Shown here piece by piece: positions 50,815-59,381 of a DNA stretch of 64,000 nt; positions within the stretch are counted from its first letter, which is position 1; every line of letters starts with the position of its first letter. The stretch is taken from contig NZ_KB907784.1 in assembly GCF_000382185.1 (NCBI RefSeq), positions 2,868,633 through 2,932,632 on the forward strand. Reading direction: 5' to 3'. The DNA is from Bordetella sp. FB-8 (GTDB lineage: Bacteria > Pseudomonadota > Gammaproteobacteria > Burkholderiales > Burkholderiaceae_B). The notes under the pieces are model-generated. The model did not search any database and was not told the DNA's origin. It saw only the letters and a program-made list of their open reading frames with translations. Made by a program: the position numbers and the translations under genes.

Positions 50815-53800
50815 TGCCCAAGAAATCCGCCGCCCAACAGTTAGATGCAGAAAATCGAGACCTACGCGCCCGGCTCGCAACGGCCGAGGCGACACTAAGG
50901 GAGGTCCTCAGCGGTGAGTCAGATGCGCTATACGTCAGCGGCACGGGCGGCGCGCAAATATTTACGCTCAAGGGTGCCGATCAATCCTACCGGACATTGA
51001 TCGAGAACATGAGCGAAGGGGCGCTTACGCTGACGCCAGCTGGCCTGATTCTGTATGCCAATCGGCGCTTTGCACAGATGCTTAAAGTGCCTCTCGAAAG
51101 AGTGATCGGCTCAGAGATTCACACCTGGGTTTCACGTGAAAGTCGCCAGGTCCTTCAGACACTGCTGCGAACGGATGTGGTCAACCACCGTGAGGAGCTG
51201 GCTCTCACTGCCGCCGACGGATTGCAGGTACCCGTCAATCTTTCGGTCAGTCATCTAATCCTGGACGAAATTCACGATTCATTCTCCATGATCGTGACCG
51301 ACCTGACTGAGCAGAAATGCAATGAAGCGATTATCGCCGCGGAAAAACGGTCGAACGTCGTCCTGGAACAGGCTGCCGACGCGAATCAGGTTCGCCTTGA
51401 CGCAGCCGCCAGGCAGGTCGCAATACTCAACGCGCTGCCCTTGAGCATTGCGCTGCTCGATAGCCAGGGAGAAATCATTTCGGTGAATGAAACGTGGCAA
51501 CAATTCGGCTGTGCCAATTCGGCTCATGTCCCGCGGCATGACGTGGGCGTCAATTACCTGACGGTATGCGACGAGGTGCAGGGCGACGACGCTGCCCAGG
51601 CCAATCAAGCCGCTGCCGGAATTCGTGCGGTGCTGGACGGCACGGCAGATACTTTTTCGCTTGAATATCCCTGTCATTCCCCCACAGAACAGCGTTGGTT
51701 CCTGATGACGTCGACGCCCCTGGTCGACCCCGCCTCAAAGGGCGTGGTGGTCATGCACTTGAATATCACCGCGAGAAAGACTGCCGAGAATGCGCTGCGC
51801 GACAGCGAAGACGAATTTCATACGCTGGCCGAAGCGATGCCGCAAATTGTGTGGATTGCACGCGCCGATGGCTGGAATATTTATTTCAACCAGCATTGGA
51901 TGGAGTACACCGGGCTCACCACTGAGGAAAGCCGAGGCCATGGATGGAACAAGCCGCTTCATCCCGACGATCAGCTGCGTGCATGGGATGCCTGGCAGAA
52001 GGCGGTTGCGACAGCCGGCATTTACTCCATCGAAAGCCGCTTACGCCGTGCCGACGGGGTGTACCGCTGGTGGCTAGTCCGCGGCATGCCGCTACTCGGT
52101 GCTGAAGGCAACATCCTTAAATGGTTTGGCACCTGCACGGACATCCATGACCTGAAGGTGGCGGGTTTGGAAATCGCCCGCACTAACGCAGAACTGCGAG
52201 AGAGCGAACGGCGCTTGGGCGACCTGCTGGAAAATGTGGAACTGGTTTCGGTGATGCTGGATCGCGAAGCGCGGATCACCTATTGCAATGATTACCTGTT
52301 GCGCCTGACTGGATGGAAGCGCGAGGAAGTCATCGGGAGAAACTGGCGGGATATATTCGTGCCGCCCGAACTGAACGACTTGAATGACGCTGTTTTCGCG
52401 AAACTGCTCGTCAATCTACCCGAAGCACGGCATGGCGAGAACGAAATCCTTACCCGTCTGGGCGAACGTCGGTTGATACGCTGGAACAATTCGGTGCTGC
52501 GCTCTGGAGCCGGTGAGGTGGTCGGTTCGGCAAGCATCGGCGAAGACATCACAGAAAGCAGACGAGGCGAGCGCCTTTTACTGGATAGTGAAAAACGGTT
52601 TAGAGCCATTTTTGATCAAGCTCCCGTTGCAATGGCGCTGCTTGATAGGCAAGGCCATCCAATCATTTCCAATTTACCCTTGTCAAAAATGGTTGGCTAT
52701 ACCAACGATGAACTGTCGAAAATGACGTTTAGCGAATTTTCATACCCCGAAGATACTACTAAAGATTGGGATCAATTCACGGATTTGATGGAAGGAAAAA
52801 TATCCGCTTACAGCATGGAAAAAAGATATGTCCATAAAAATGGGAATCTGATCTGGGCTAATCTTTCAGTCACAATGCTCCGTGATGAAAATGGCCTTCC
52901 TCAAGACATTATAGGAATGGCCGAGGACATCACCGAGCGCAAGAAAGCGGAAGCCAGAATCACATATCTCAACCGCCTCTACGCCATGCAGAGCAGTATC
53001 AATGCGCTGATTGTGCACGTGCGCGACCGCAAGGAATTGTTCAAGGAGGCGTGCCGGGTTGCTGTCGATGTTGGCGGATTCAGCATGGCCATGATAGGCA
53101 TTCTGAATCGCACCGAAATGAAGATTGTCCCGGTGGCTTCCATTGGTAAGGACGAGACTCTGCTCAAGGCGATAAAAGATATTTATTCATCAGTTCATAT
53201 CGCATCAAACACCATGGTCGAACGAGCGGTCAATGAAAATAAAATTATCGTTTCCAACGATTCGCCATGCGATCCGCAGGTTCTGTTTGGCAAGCTATTT
53301 GCCGAATCCGGCATCAACTCAATCGTCGTTTTGCCGTTGATACTTGCCGATGAGGTCTTTGGCGTGCTTGCCATTTACGCGAGCGAACGCAATTTCTTTC
53401 ATGATGAAGAGTTAAAACTGCTGTCGGAATTGACCGGCGACATTTCGTTTGCCATGGAATATTTGGAAGCTCAAGACGCGCTGCGCAGTCTCAATCAGGA
53501 ACTGGAAAGCAAGGTTGCGGCACGCACGGTCGATCTCGAGCGAGCCCGCAACGACGCAAACACGGCCAACCAGGCCAAGTCCAGTTTTCTCGCCGCCATG
53601 AGCCACGAGATCCGCACGCCGATGAACGGCGTGATCGGCATGGTCGACGTGTTGCGACAAACCAGCCTCAACCGGCATCAGGTGGAGATGGTCGATCTGG
53701 CCCACGATTCTGCATTATCGCTACTGAATATCATCGACGACATTCTCGATTTTTCCAAGATTGAGGCCGGTCGGCTGGAAATCGAAAGTGCGCCCATTTC

Positions 53801-55586
53801 GGTGGCCAACGTGGTGGAGAGTGCCTGCGACATGTTGGATCATTGGGCCGACAAGAAAATGGTGGCACTCAACTTGTTTGTCGATCCCACGATTCCTGAG
53901 GTGGTCATGGGTGATGCATTACGCATTCGCCAGGTGCTGTTGAATCTGGTGAGCAACGCCATCAAGTTTTCCAGTGGCCGCGAGCAGGCCGGTCGTGTAT
54001 CGATACGTGTGGTAGCGATCGAGCACGGCTTGGAGGAAATCGGCGTCGAATTCCAGGTGATCGACAATGGCATCGGCATGGATGAAGAGACCAAGTCGCG
54101 GCTATTCACTGCATTCACCCAGGCCGACACGTCGACGACGCGACGCTTTGGCGGTACTGGGCTGGGGCTGGTCATTTCACGTCATCTGGTCGAACTGATG
54201 GGCGGCTATTTCACGCTACAAAGCACGCCGGGAATGGGCGCGACATTTACCGTGCACTTGCGATTTGCGCTAAGGCAAGACATGGCGGGCGTGGTTGAAC
54301 CGCTTTCCGACGTGGCTGGGCTGTCCTGTGTTGCAGTCGGTGCCCGCAACGGAGTGGTCGAACATATTGCCGCGTATCTGATCCACGACGGCGCACAGGT
54401 CCAATCCGCATTGGATATGGCTCAAGCACGCACCATAATGCTTGGATTGGCGCCGGGATTATGGATCTGGATCATCGACTGTGCCGAAATTTCAACGCCG
54501 ATCGATGAACTGCGTGCTTTTGTCCATAGCCTGCCGGACCAGGAAATTCGCCTGGTCATTGTTCGGCGCGGATCGCATAAGGAACCTCACGCGAAATACC
54601 CCGATGTGGTGCTGGTCGGCGGCAACATTATGACGCGCCGTAGATTGTTGAAAGCAGTCGCGATCGCCGCAGGACGGGAAGCCGAGGTAGAGCGGGCATT
54701 TCCATCAGTCAAACTCATAGCGGGAATCATGGCGCCGTCGCGCGAAGCTGCGGTGCACGCCGGCGGGCTGATTTTGGTGGCTGAGGATAATGAGACCAAC
54801 CAGAAGGTCATCCTGAGGCAGCTCGCGCTACTTGGTTTTGTCGGAGAGGTCGCCGATAACGGAAAACTGGCACTGAAACGCTGGCAAAGCGGGAACTATG
54901 CGCTGCTGCTAAGTGACTTGCATATGCCAGAGATGGACGGCTATGAATTGGCTGCCGCAATTCGTGCGCATGAGAATGCTCACGAGCAGACTCAGCGTCG
55001 CAAGAGCCGTATCCCAATCGTGGCGATGACCGCTAACAGGCTCCAAGGCGAAGCTGATCGCTGCCGATTGGCTGGTATGGACGATTTCCTGAACAAGCCG
55101 CTTCACATGGTAGATCTGCAGGCGATACTGGAAAAATGGTTGCCTGCAACATCCAGTCCCCAGTCGCACGCCGAAAAAATTCCCCATGCAGGCGCCTCAA
55201 CCATTGCGGTACCTGCGCCCGCTGAGCCGGTGGACGTGAGCGTTCTCGAACACTTGATTGGTAGCGACCCGGCAATGATTTCCGAATTCCTCAATGACTT
55301 TCAAATCAGTGCAGCAAAGATCTCGCTAGAATTGAAATCGGCATGTGTCAAAGGTCTGGCGCTGCCGGCGAGCGAGCAAGCACACAAACTCAAGTCTTCG
55401 GCGCGAGCAGTGGGTGCGCTGGCGCTTGGCGACCTGTGCGAAGAGATAGAGGCTGCCGGCGATGCCGGCAACACAGAAACGCTGACGACGTTATATCCCA
55501 GATTTCAGCGCGAATTCGATGTCGTAAATATCTCTCTCGATTCTTTGCTGGCGCATCGCACCGATCGTCGAACGACAAATAAATGA
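50814..55586 (+). CDS. Very large hybrid sensor histidine kinase (5 PAS-GAF-HisKA-HATPase-REC-REC-HPt)
   Basis: A 1590-residue kinase from ATG 50814 (GTG 50811 also possible). No membrane segment is seen, so it is probably cytoplasmic. Order: coiled coil (1-35), five PAS domains (about 60-170, 205-325, 340-455, 470-585, 595-710), GAF (715-885), dimerisation domain with His931 in MSHEIRTPMNG, ATPase domain (NLVSNAIKF, DNGIGMD, GGTGLGL), a degenerate receiver-like region (1165-1290) lacking the Asp motif, a true receiver with Asp1368 in LLLSDLHMPEMDG, and HPt with His1524 in QAHKLKSSARAVGA. This is a complete phosphorelay. KaiB/KaiC proteins are likely inputs or partners; the EAL protein downstream is the likely target. 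Confidence 0.9.
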   Translation: MPKKSAAQQLDAENRDLRARLATAEATLREVLSGESDALYVSGTGGAQIFTLKGADQSYRTLIENMSEGALTLTPAGLILYANRRFAQMLKVPLERVIGSEIHTWVSRESRQVLQTLLRTDVVNHREELALTAADGLQVPVNLSVSHLILDEIHDSFSMIVTDLTEQKCNEAIIAAEKRSNVVLEQAADANQVRLDAAARQVAILNALPLSIALLDSQGEIISVNETWQQFGCANSAHVPRHDVGVNYLTVCDEVQGDDAAQANQAAAGIRAVLDGTADTFSLEYPCHSPTEQRWFLMTSTPLVDPASKGVVVMHLNITARKTAENALRDSEDEFHTLAEAMPQIVWIARADGWNIYFNQHWMEYTGLTTEESRGHGWNKPLHPDDQLRAWDAWQKAVATAGIYSIESRLRRADGVYRWWLVRGMPLLGAEGNILKWFGTCTDIHDLKVAGLEIARTNAELRESERRLGDLLENVELVSVMLDREARITYCNDYLLRLTGWKREEVIGRNWRDIFVPPELNDLNDAVFAKLLVNLPEARHGENEILTRLGERRLIRWNNSVLRSGAGEVVGSASIGEDITESRRGERLLLDSEKRFRAIFDQAPVAMALLDRQGHPIISNLPLSKMVGYTNDELSKMTFSEFSYPEDTTKDWDQFTDLMEGKISAYSMEKRYVHKNGNLIWANLSVTMLRDENGLPQDIIGMAEDITERKKAEARITYLNRLYAMQSSINALIVHVRDRKELFKEACRVAVDVGGFSMAMIGILNRTEMKIVPVASIGKDETLLKAIKDIYSSVHIASNTMVERAVNENKIIVSNDSPCDPQVLFGKLFAESGINSIVVLPLILADEVFGVLAIYASERNFFHDEELKLLSELTGDISFAMEYLEAQDALRSLNQELESKVAARTVDLERARNDANTANQAKSSFLAAMSHEIRTPMNGVIGMVDVLRQTSLNRHQVEMVDLAHDSALSLLNIIDDILDFSKIEAGRLEIESAPISVANVVESACDMLDHWADKKMVALNLFVDPTIPEVVMGDALRIRQVLLNLVSNAIKFSSGREQAGRVSIRVVAIEHGLEEIGVEFQVIDNGIGMDEETKSRLFTAFTQADTSTTRRFGGTGLGLVISRHLVELMGGYFTLQSTPGMGATFTVHLRFALRQDMAGVVEPLSDVAGLSCVAVGARNGVVEHIAAYLIHDGAQVQSALDMAQARTIMLGLAPGLWIWIIDCAEISTPIDELRAFVHSLPDQEIRLVIVRRGSHKEPHAKYPDVVLVGGNIMTRRRLLKAVAIAAGREAEVERAFPSVKLIAGIMAPSREAAVHAGGLILVAEDNETNQKVILRQLALLGFVGEVADNGKLALKRWQSGNYALLLSDLHMPEMDGYELAAAIRAHENAHEQTQRRKSRIPIVAMTANRLQGEADRCRLAGMDDFLNKPLHMVDLQAILEKWLPATSSPQSHAEKIPHAGASTIAVPAPAEPVDVSVLEHLIGSDPAMISEFLNDFQISAAKISLELKSACVKGLALPASEQAHKLKSSARAVGALALGDLCEEIEAAGDAGNTETLTTLYPRFQREFDVVNISLDSLLAHRTDRRTTNK

Positions 55587-55598
55587 CGGACATTGAAC

Positions 55599-56819
55599 AT
55601 GTACAAATCAACCATCCGGATTCTTGTCCTCGACGATGAAGCCTTCATGCTCAAGCTACTCGCCCAGATGCTGGCCACGCTGGGATTTACCCAGGTTACT
55701 ACCTGCGACAACGGAAGCGAAGCGCTGAAATGGGTCGATGCCTACGCGAACGTACCGGGTCTGATTGTGATGGATCTGAACATGCCAAAAATGGACGGCG
55801 TCGAATTCGTGCGCGAGCTGGTCCAGCATGAATACGAGGGTAGTCTGATCTTGGTCAGCGGTGAGGATGAGCGCGTACTGCAGACGGCAGAGAAACTGAT
55901 ACGTGCACATCAAATTTCCGTGCTGGGACACCTGCGCAAACCTGTCACGCCAGAAAGGTTGATGGCCTTGCTGGCAACCTGGGTGTTGCCACAGCAAGGC
56001 ACCCTGCTCAAACTGAGGCAGCCGTACCGTGTCGACGAAGTGCGTGCAGCAATCCAGAATGGCGAGTTAGTCAATTACTACCAACCCAAGGTGGCACTCG
56101 CCACGGGTCGCGTGGCAGGCGTTGAAACGCTGGTGCGCTGGCAACACCCTGAGAATGGCATCGTATTGCCCGATCAGTTTATCGGTATTGCAGAGGAGCA
56201 TGGTTTGATCAACGAGCTCACGCACGTGGTATTGGCATCGGCGCTCTTTCAAGCCAAGCACTGGCAGCAAACAGGGCTGGCACTGGTCGTGGCGGTCAAC
56301 ATTTCGATGGACGACTTGACGTTCCTGGATTTTCCGGATTTCGTCGCCCAACTCGCGGCCTCAGCAAATGTCGCTCCAGAGCACGTGGTATTGGAGGTTA
56401 CGGAAAGTCGTCTGGTTCGGGATCAGCGTGTGCCTCTCGATATACTGACCAGACTGCGGCTGAAACGCTTTCAGCTTTCGATCGATGACTTCGGTACCGG
56501 CCATTCTTCTCTGGCGCAGCTGCGCGACATGCCATTCGGCGAACTCAAGATCGACCAGAGTTTCGTGCACGGTGCGTGGAAAAACGAGACTTTACGCGCA
56601 ATGGTTGACGCCAGCCTTGGCCTCGGAAAACAGCTCGGTATGGAAGTCGTAGCCGAAGGGGTGGAAGATCTTGACGATTGGAACTTCCTGCGGCGTACCC
56701 GATGCGATCTCGCGCAAGGCTATTTTATTGCCCGCCCAATGCCGGCTGCCGATCTGCCCGTCTGGATGGAGTCGTGGCGCGAGCGCATGCAACGCTTGCA
56801 AGCGGAAACATTATCGTAG
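55599..56819 (+). CDS. Response regulator with EAL domain (cyclic di-GMP phosphodiesterase)
   Basis: A 406-residue protein from ATG 55599, with GACGGA upstream (a TTG at 55593 is possible). The receiver domain has the acidic pocket LDDE, phosphoryl Asp59 in LIVMDLNMPKMDG and Lys in LRKPVTPE. The EAL domain (about 150-395) keeps the metal and catalytic residues: Glu176 in ETLVRW (variant of EAL), VNIS, EVTES, Asp296-Asp297 in IDDFGTG, LKIDQSF, VAEGVE and QGYFIARP. It would hydrolyse cyclic di-GMP when phosphorylated by the HPt of the preceding kinase. It is 12 bases downstream of the kinase gene, clearly the same operon. Confidence 0.9.
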   Translation: MYKSTIRILVLDDEAFMLKLLAQMLATLGFTQVTTCDNGSEALKWVDAYANVPGLIVMDLNMPKMDGVEFVRELVQHEYEGSLILVSGEDERVLQTAEKLIRAHQISVLGHLRKPVTPERLMALLATWVLPQQGTLLKLRQPYRVDEVRAAIQNGELVNYYQPKVALATGRVAGVETLVRWQHPENGIVLPDQFIGIAEEHGLINELTHVVLASALFQAKHWQQTGLALVVAVNISMDDLTFLDFPDFVAQLAASANVAPEHVVLEVTESRLVRDQRVPLDILTRLRLKRFQLSIDDFGTGHSSLAQLRDMPFGELKIDQSFVHGAWKNETLRAMVDASLGLGKQLGMEVVAEGVEDLDDWNFLRRTRCDLAQGYFIARPMPAADLPVWMESWRERMQRLQAETLS

Positions 56820-56830
56820 GGGCGCGCGCC

Positions 56831-57022
56831 ATGCCCAGAGCTACCGCCGCTCAATTGACGACTCTAGTTGTCACGGAAGATTCCAGCGGCGCGGCCCTGG
56901 TCAAGTATCTGCCTGCACTGGAATATGACCAAATTGTAATTTCCATCGATCCGGATCCTGCGGCGGAATACTTTGACAAAATTCTCCCAGACTTGCTGTT
57001 CTTCATGAGCAAAGCGCGGTAA
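56831..57022 (+). pseudogene. Truncated receiver-like gene at the end of the Kai operon
   Basis: A 63-residue frame, 11 bases after the EAL gene, with TAGGGG as a good ribosome-binding site. TLVVTEDSSGAALVKYLPALEYDQIVIS resembles the first strand, helix and second strand of a response-regulator receiver, and DKILPDLLFFM the strand that normally carries the phosphorylated Asp. The Asp and everything after it are missing; the stop comes where the composition changes. It could be the cut-off remainder of a third response regulator, or a very small protein. Low certainty. Confidence 0.4.
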
Positions 57023-57051
57023 CGCCGCTATTTCAATTCGGCAGGTGATCA

Positions 57052-57362
57052 TCAGAAGGCCCAGAAAAGAAGCAGCATCTGGCCGAGGCTTTGGCGCACC
57101 TGGCCATGGCTTTCGAGATGAGCCAAGCCATCGGCGGGGTTGGGGATTTCCTGGGCATGCGGCCAATAAGAACCCCATTTCGGTTGTTCGCTTTGATTGC
57201 CTTGGCAAACCGTCCGGCATTTTCGTCTCTTATCGACGAACAATAGTCAACGCATGCCTGACGAGCCGCAGATTCGGTGCGGCCAAACTGTTGAGCAAAG
57301 CCCTTCTGGGTATATGCATGGTCGTACACGTCAGGGTATCTTTGACGATATCTGGGCATCAT
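57052..57362 (-). pseudogene. Unrecognised frameshifted reverse-strand remnant
   Basis: Two reverse-strand frames look like parts of one protein. One begins MPRYRQRYPDVYDHAYTQKGFAQQF and continues to IKANNRNG; the other continues with WPHAQEIPNPADGLAHLESHG and ends LLLFWAF. A single shift near 57180 would join them. The first part has a weak helix-turn-helix flavour. No family recognised. It lies at the estimated right edge of the island, where debris is expected. No other feature was seen in 57023-57443. Confidence 0.3.
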
Positions 57363-57443
57363 ATCGGCGAGTTATAGTCACTTTCGAGGACGCAACTCAC
57401 AGCACGGCGATGCCATCAGACCGTGCTCTTTCGGGGAATAAAG

Positions 57444-57716
57444 ATGCATGACTTTGAAGCGTTCAAAGATCGCAAAATCACAGAGGGATTTGATGAGGTG
57501 CTGGTGCGCAACTGGGAGCCGAACTTCCAGAACGAGATGCATACGCATCCGTTTGACACAGACGCCGTCGTCGTCAAAGGCGAGTACTGGCTGACCATGG
57601 GTCAACAGGTCAGGCACCTGAAGGTGGGTGACACCTTCAGCGTTCCTCGCGCAGTTTTGCATAGCGAGAAGTATGGTTCCGAAGGCGCCGTCTTCTGGGC
57701 GGCAAGAAGAAATTGA
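57444..57716 (+). CDS. Small cupin-domain protein
   Basis: A 90-residue single-cupin protein from ATG 57444, preceded by CGGGGA. Metal-site residues are visible in NEMHTHPFDTDAVVVKGEYWL (two His, one Glu) and a second-motif histidine in VPRAVLHSEKYG. Small cupins of this type often bind a metal and a small carboxylate or sugar. It stands alone between the island and the ectoine operon; substrate unknown. Confidence 0.75.
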   Translation: MHDFEAFKDRKITEGFDEVLVRNWEPNFQNEMHTHPFDTDAVVVKGEYWLTMGQQVRHLKVGDTFSVPRAVLHSEKYGSEGAVFWAARRN

Positions 57717-58035
57717 TTCACTTCTTATCATGCGGGAGGCCGACTGCGCGCTACAGGCATATCAACTGCCCGAGCATCGAGGCGTGCTGGCGGCGCGACT
57801 GTAAATGGGTTCGGGATATCTGCTTCGTGCCCGGCGAGGTTTTTTTTCGGCCAGCCGGGGCTTTCGAAATTACCTGCGCCTGAGCGCGGCCTGAAGCGGG
57901 GCGTCATACATCGAAATGGCGTGCGTTGGGGCGGCTTGTCCGCGACAGACTCATGCCGTCAGACGGCTGAGTCGCACGTTGACTTCTTCTGCGTTTCCTG
58001 GTTTCTCGCTCGCCGGTAGCGTTCTCTCAGAAGGG
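57717..58035. other. Intergenic region upstream of the ectoine promoter
   Basis: About 320 bases with no gene recognised. A T-run (57839-57846) and a small GCCGTC-A-GACGGC hairpin (about 57955-57967) are present, but neither forms a convincing terminator. Confidence 0.4.
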
Positions 58036-58094
58036 TTGACTTTGATTTTTTGCGGGCATATCATTTGAGTAGAAATTAATCTTAGTGAAATTAA
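58036..58094 (+). promoter_or_regulatory. Promoter and operator-like repeats of the ectR-ectABCD operon
   Basis: TTGACT (58036-58041) and TATCAT (58059-58064) are separated by 17 bases, a good sigma-70 promoter. Just downstream, overlapping the expected start of transcription, GAAATTAA occurs twice (58072-58079 and 58087-58094), 15 bases apart, each preceded by AGT. The repeats are candidates for binding of the MarR-type regulator EctR. The promoter position supports ATG 58112 as the ectR start. Confidence 0.6.
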
Positions 58095-58111
58095 AGGATG
58101 CTCCTCGCATC

Positions 58112-58651
58112 ATGAACGACACCGTAGCCAATCCGCACTATGACCTGCGCATCCTGCGCGCTTTGCGTCGCATCACGCGGTCCATTGCGCTGCATTCGCG
58201 CCAGCTTGCCGCCTGCAGCCATATCACGGCGCCGCAGTTGGTCTGCCTGCGCGCGGTCATCGATCTGGGGCCGTTGACGGCCACTGCCATCAGCCGCGAG
58301 ATCCACGTCAGCCCCAGCACGGTCGTCGGCATACTCGATCGTCTAGAAGACAAGGGGCTGGTGCGGCGCGAGCGCAGCCGCGAAGACCGCCGTATCGTTT
58401 TCGTGGCCGCTACCGAGGCCGGCATCGCCCTGGCCAAGAGCACGCCTTCGCCGCTGCAGCAGAAGCTGGCCGATGCGCTCAAGGCGCTGCCCGAACTGGA
58501 GCAGGTGACCATCACCCTTTCGCTCGAACGCATTGTCAATCTAATGGAGCCGCAGGGCGTGCTGCCCCCCGAATCGCCGGACGAGTCCGGCTCGCCCATC
58601 CTGGATGTCGCCGTCGGTGGAGCGCCTCCCGAGTCAGGCCTGGTGGTATGA
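58112..58651 (+). CDS. ectR: MarR-family regulator of ectoine biosynthesis EctR
   Basis: A 179-residue MarR-type regulator; ATG 58112 preferred over GTG 58085, which overlaps the repeat region. The winged helix-turn-helix is clear: QLVCLRAVIDLGPLTATAISREIHVSPSTVVGILDRLEDKGLVRRERSREDRR. EctR homologues next to ect genes repress or tune ectoine synthesis in response to salinity. It is the first gene of the operon, overlapping ectA as ATGA. The C-terminus has a Pro/Glu/Gly-rich tail of about 30 residues. Confidence 0.88.
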   Translation: MNDTVANPHYDLRILRALRRITRSIALHSRQLAACSHITAPQLVCLRAVIDLGPLTATAISREIHVSPSTVVGILDRLEDKGLVRRERSREDRRIVFVAATEAGIALAKSTPSPLQQKLADALKALPELEQVTITLSLERIVNLMEPQGVLPPESPDESGSPILDVAVGGAPPESGLVV

Positions 58652-59271
58652 GTGTCAAGGCGGACGCTCCCCATTCGTCTTCATCACTACGCGAGCAACG
58701 CGCCACGCCGCCGCAGGCCCTGTGCCTGCGCGCCCCAAGCAAAACCGACGGCCAGTTCGTGCATCGCCTAGTCGCACAGTGTCCGCCGCTGGATCTCAAT
58801 TCCCTGTATGCCTATCTGCTGCTGAGCGAGCATCACGCCCAGACCTGTGCGCTGGCTGAGGACGATGCCCGGCAGGTGGTCGGCTTTGTGTCGGCATACA
58901 TACCGCCGCGGCATCCCGATGTTCTGTTCGTCTGGCAGGTTGCCGTGCATCCGCGCGCGCGTGGATCTGGCCTGGGCCGGCGCATGCTGTGGCATCTGCT
59001 CGAGCGTCCTGCCGCAAGCGCGATCCGCTACATCGAGACTACCGTCAGCCCCGGCAATGCCGCGTCTCGCGCCGTGTTCGCCGGCCTTGCCCGGAAGCTT
59101 GACGCAGGCTGTTCCGACACCGCCTTGTTCGGACCCGAGCTGTTCGGGCAGGAAGAACACGAAGAAGAAAGGCTGTTGCGCATCGGGCCTTTCCAAGTTT
59201 CCCGAAATCGCGGCTGCAAGGAGCGCGGCCGCCCGAGTCTGTTCATGCCAGAGGTGCGGCGCCTTTTCTAG
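58648..59271 (+). CDS. ectA: L-2,4-diaminobutyrate acetyltransferase EctA
   Basis: A 207-residue GNAT acetyltransferase for the second step of ectoine synthesis. About 25 variable residues precede the core with DGQFVHRLVAQCPPLDLNSLYAYLLLSEHH, typical of EctA, and the acetyl-CoA loop VHPRARGSGLGRRML. The C-terminal part contains ETTVSPGNAASRAVF. It is a little longer than many EctA proteins at both ends. Coupled to ectR by ATGA; ectB is 110 bases downstream. Confidence 0.92.
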   Translation: MSVKADAPHSSSSLREQRATPPQALCLRAPSKTDGQFVHRLVAQCPPLDLNSLYAYLLLSEHHAQTCALAEDDARQVVGFVSAYIPPRHPDVLFVWQVAVHPRARGSGLGRRMLWHLLERPAASAIRYIETTVSPGNAASRAVFAGLARKLDAGCSDTALFGPELFGQEEHEEERLLRIGPFQVSRNRGCKERGRPSLFMPEVRRLF

Positions 59272-59381
59272 CGTGAGCAGGTCTCAAGCCCCATCAGGGG
59301 ATTTCAGCCAGCAGGCTTGCGCGGGCATCAGCCTCGATGGCGCGCTTTTCTGCAAGGCCTCACAACCAAAAGGAGAACGCC

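Larger units (their letters stand above)
47791..57440. mobile_element. Putative tRNA-associated genomic island carrying the Kai operon
   Basis: The region starts at the 3' end of a tRNA gene, the classic target of tyrosine integrases, and its first gene is a truncated integrase reading toward the tRNA. Base composition drops visibly from about 47.8 kb to about 57.4 kb, with many AT-rich codons against the GC-rich flanks. It holds kaiC, kaiB, a hybrid histidine kinase and a receiver-EAL gene, and ends in gene remnants before a cupin and the ectoine genes. No direct repeat of the tRNA 3' end was found at the right side by reading, so the right border is only estimated from composition. Confidence 0.6.
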
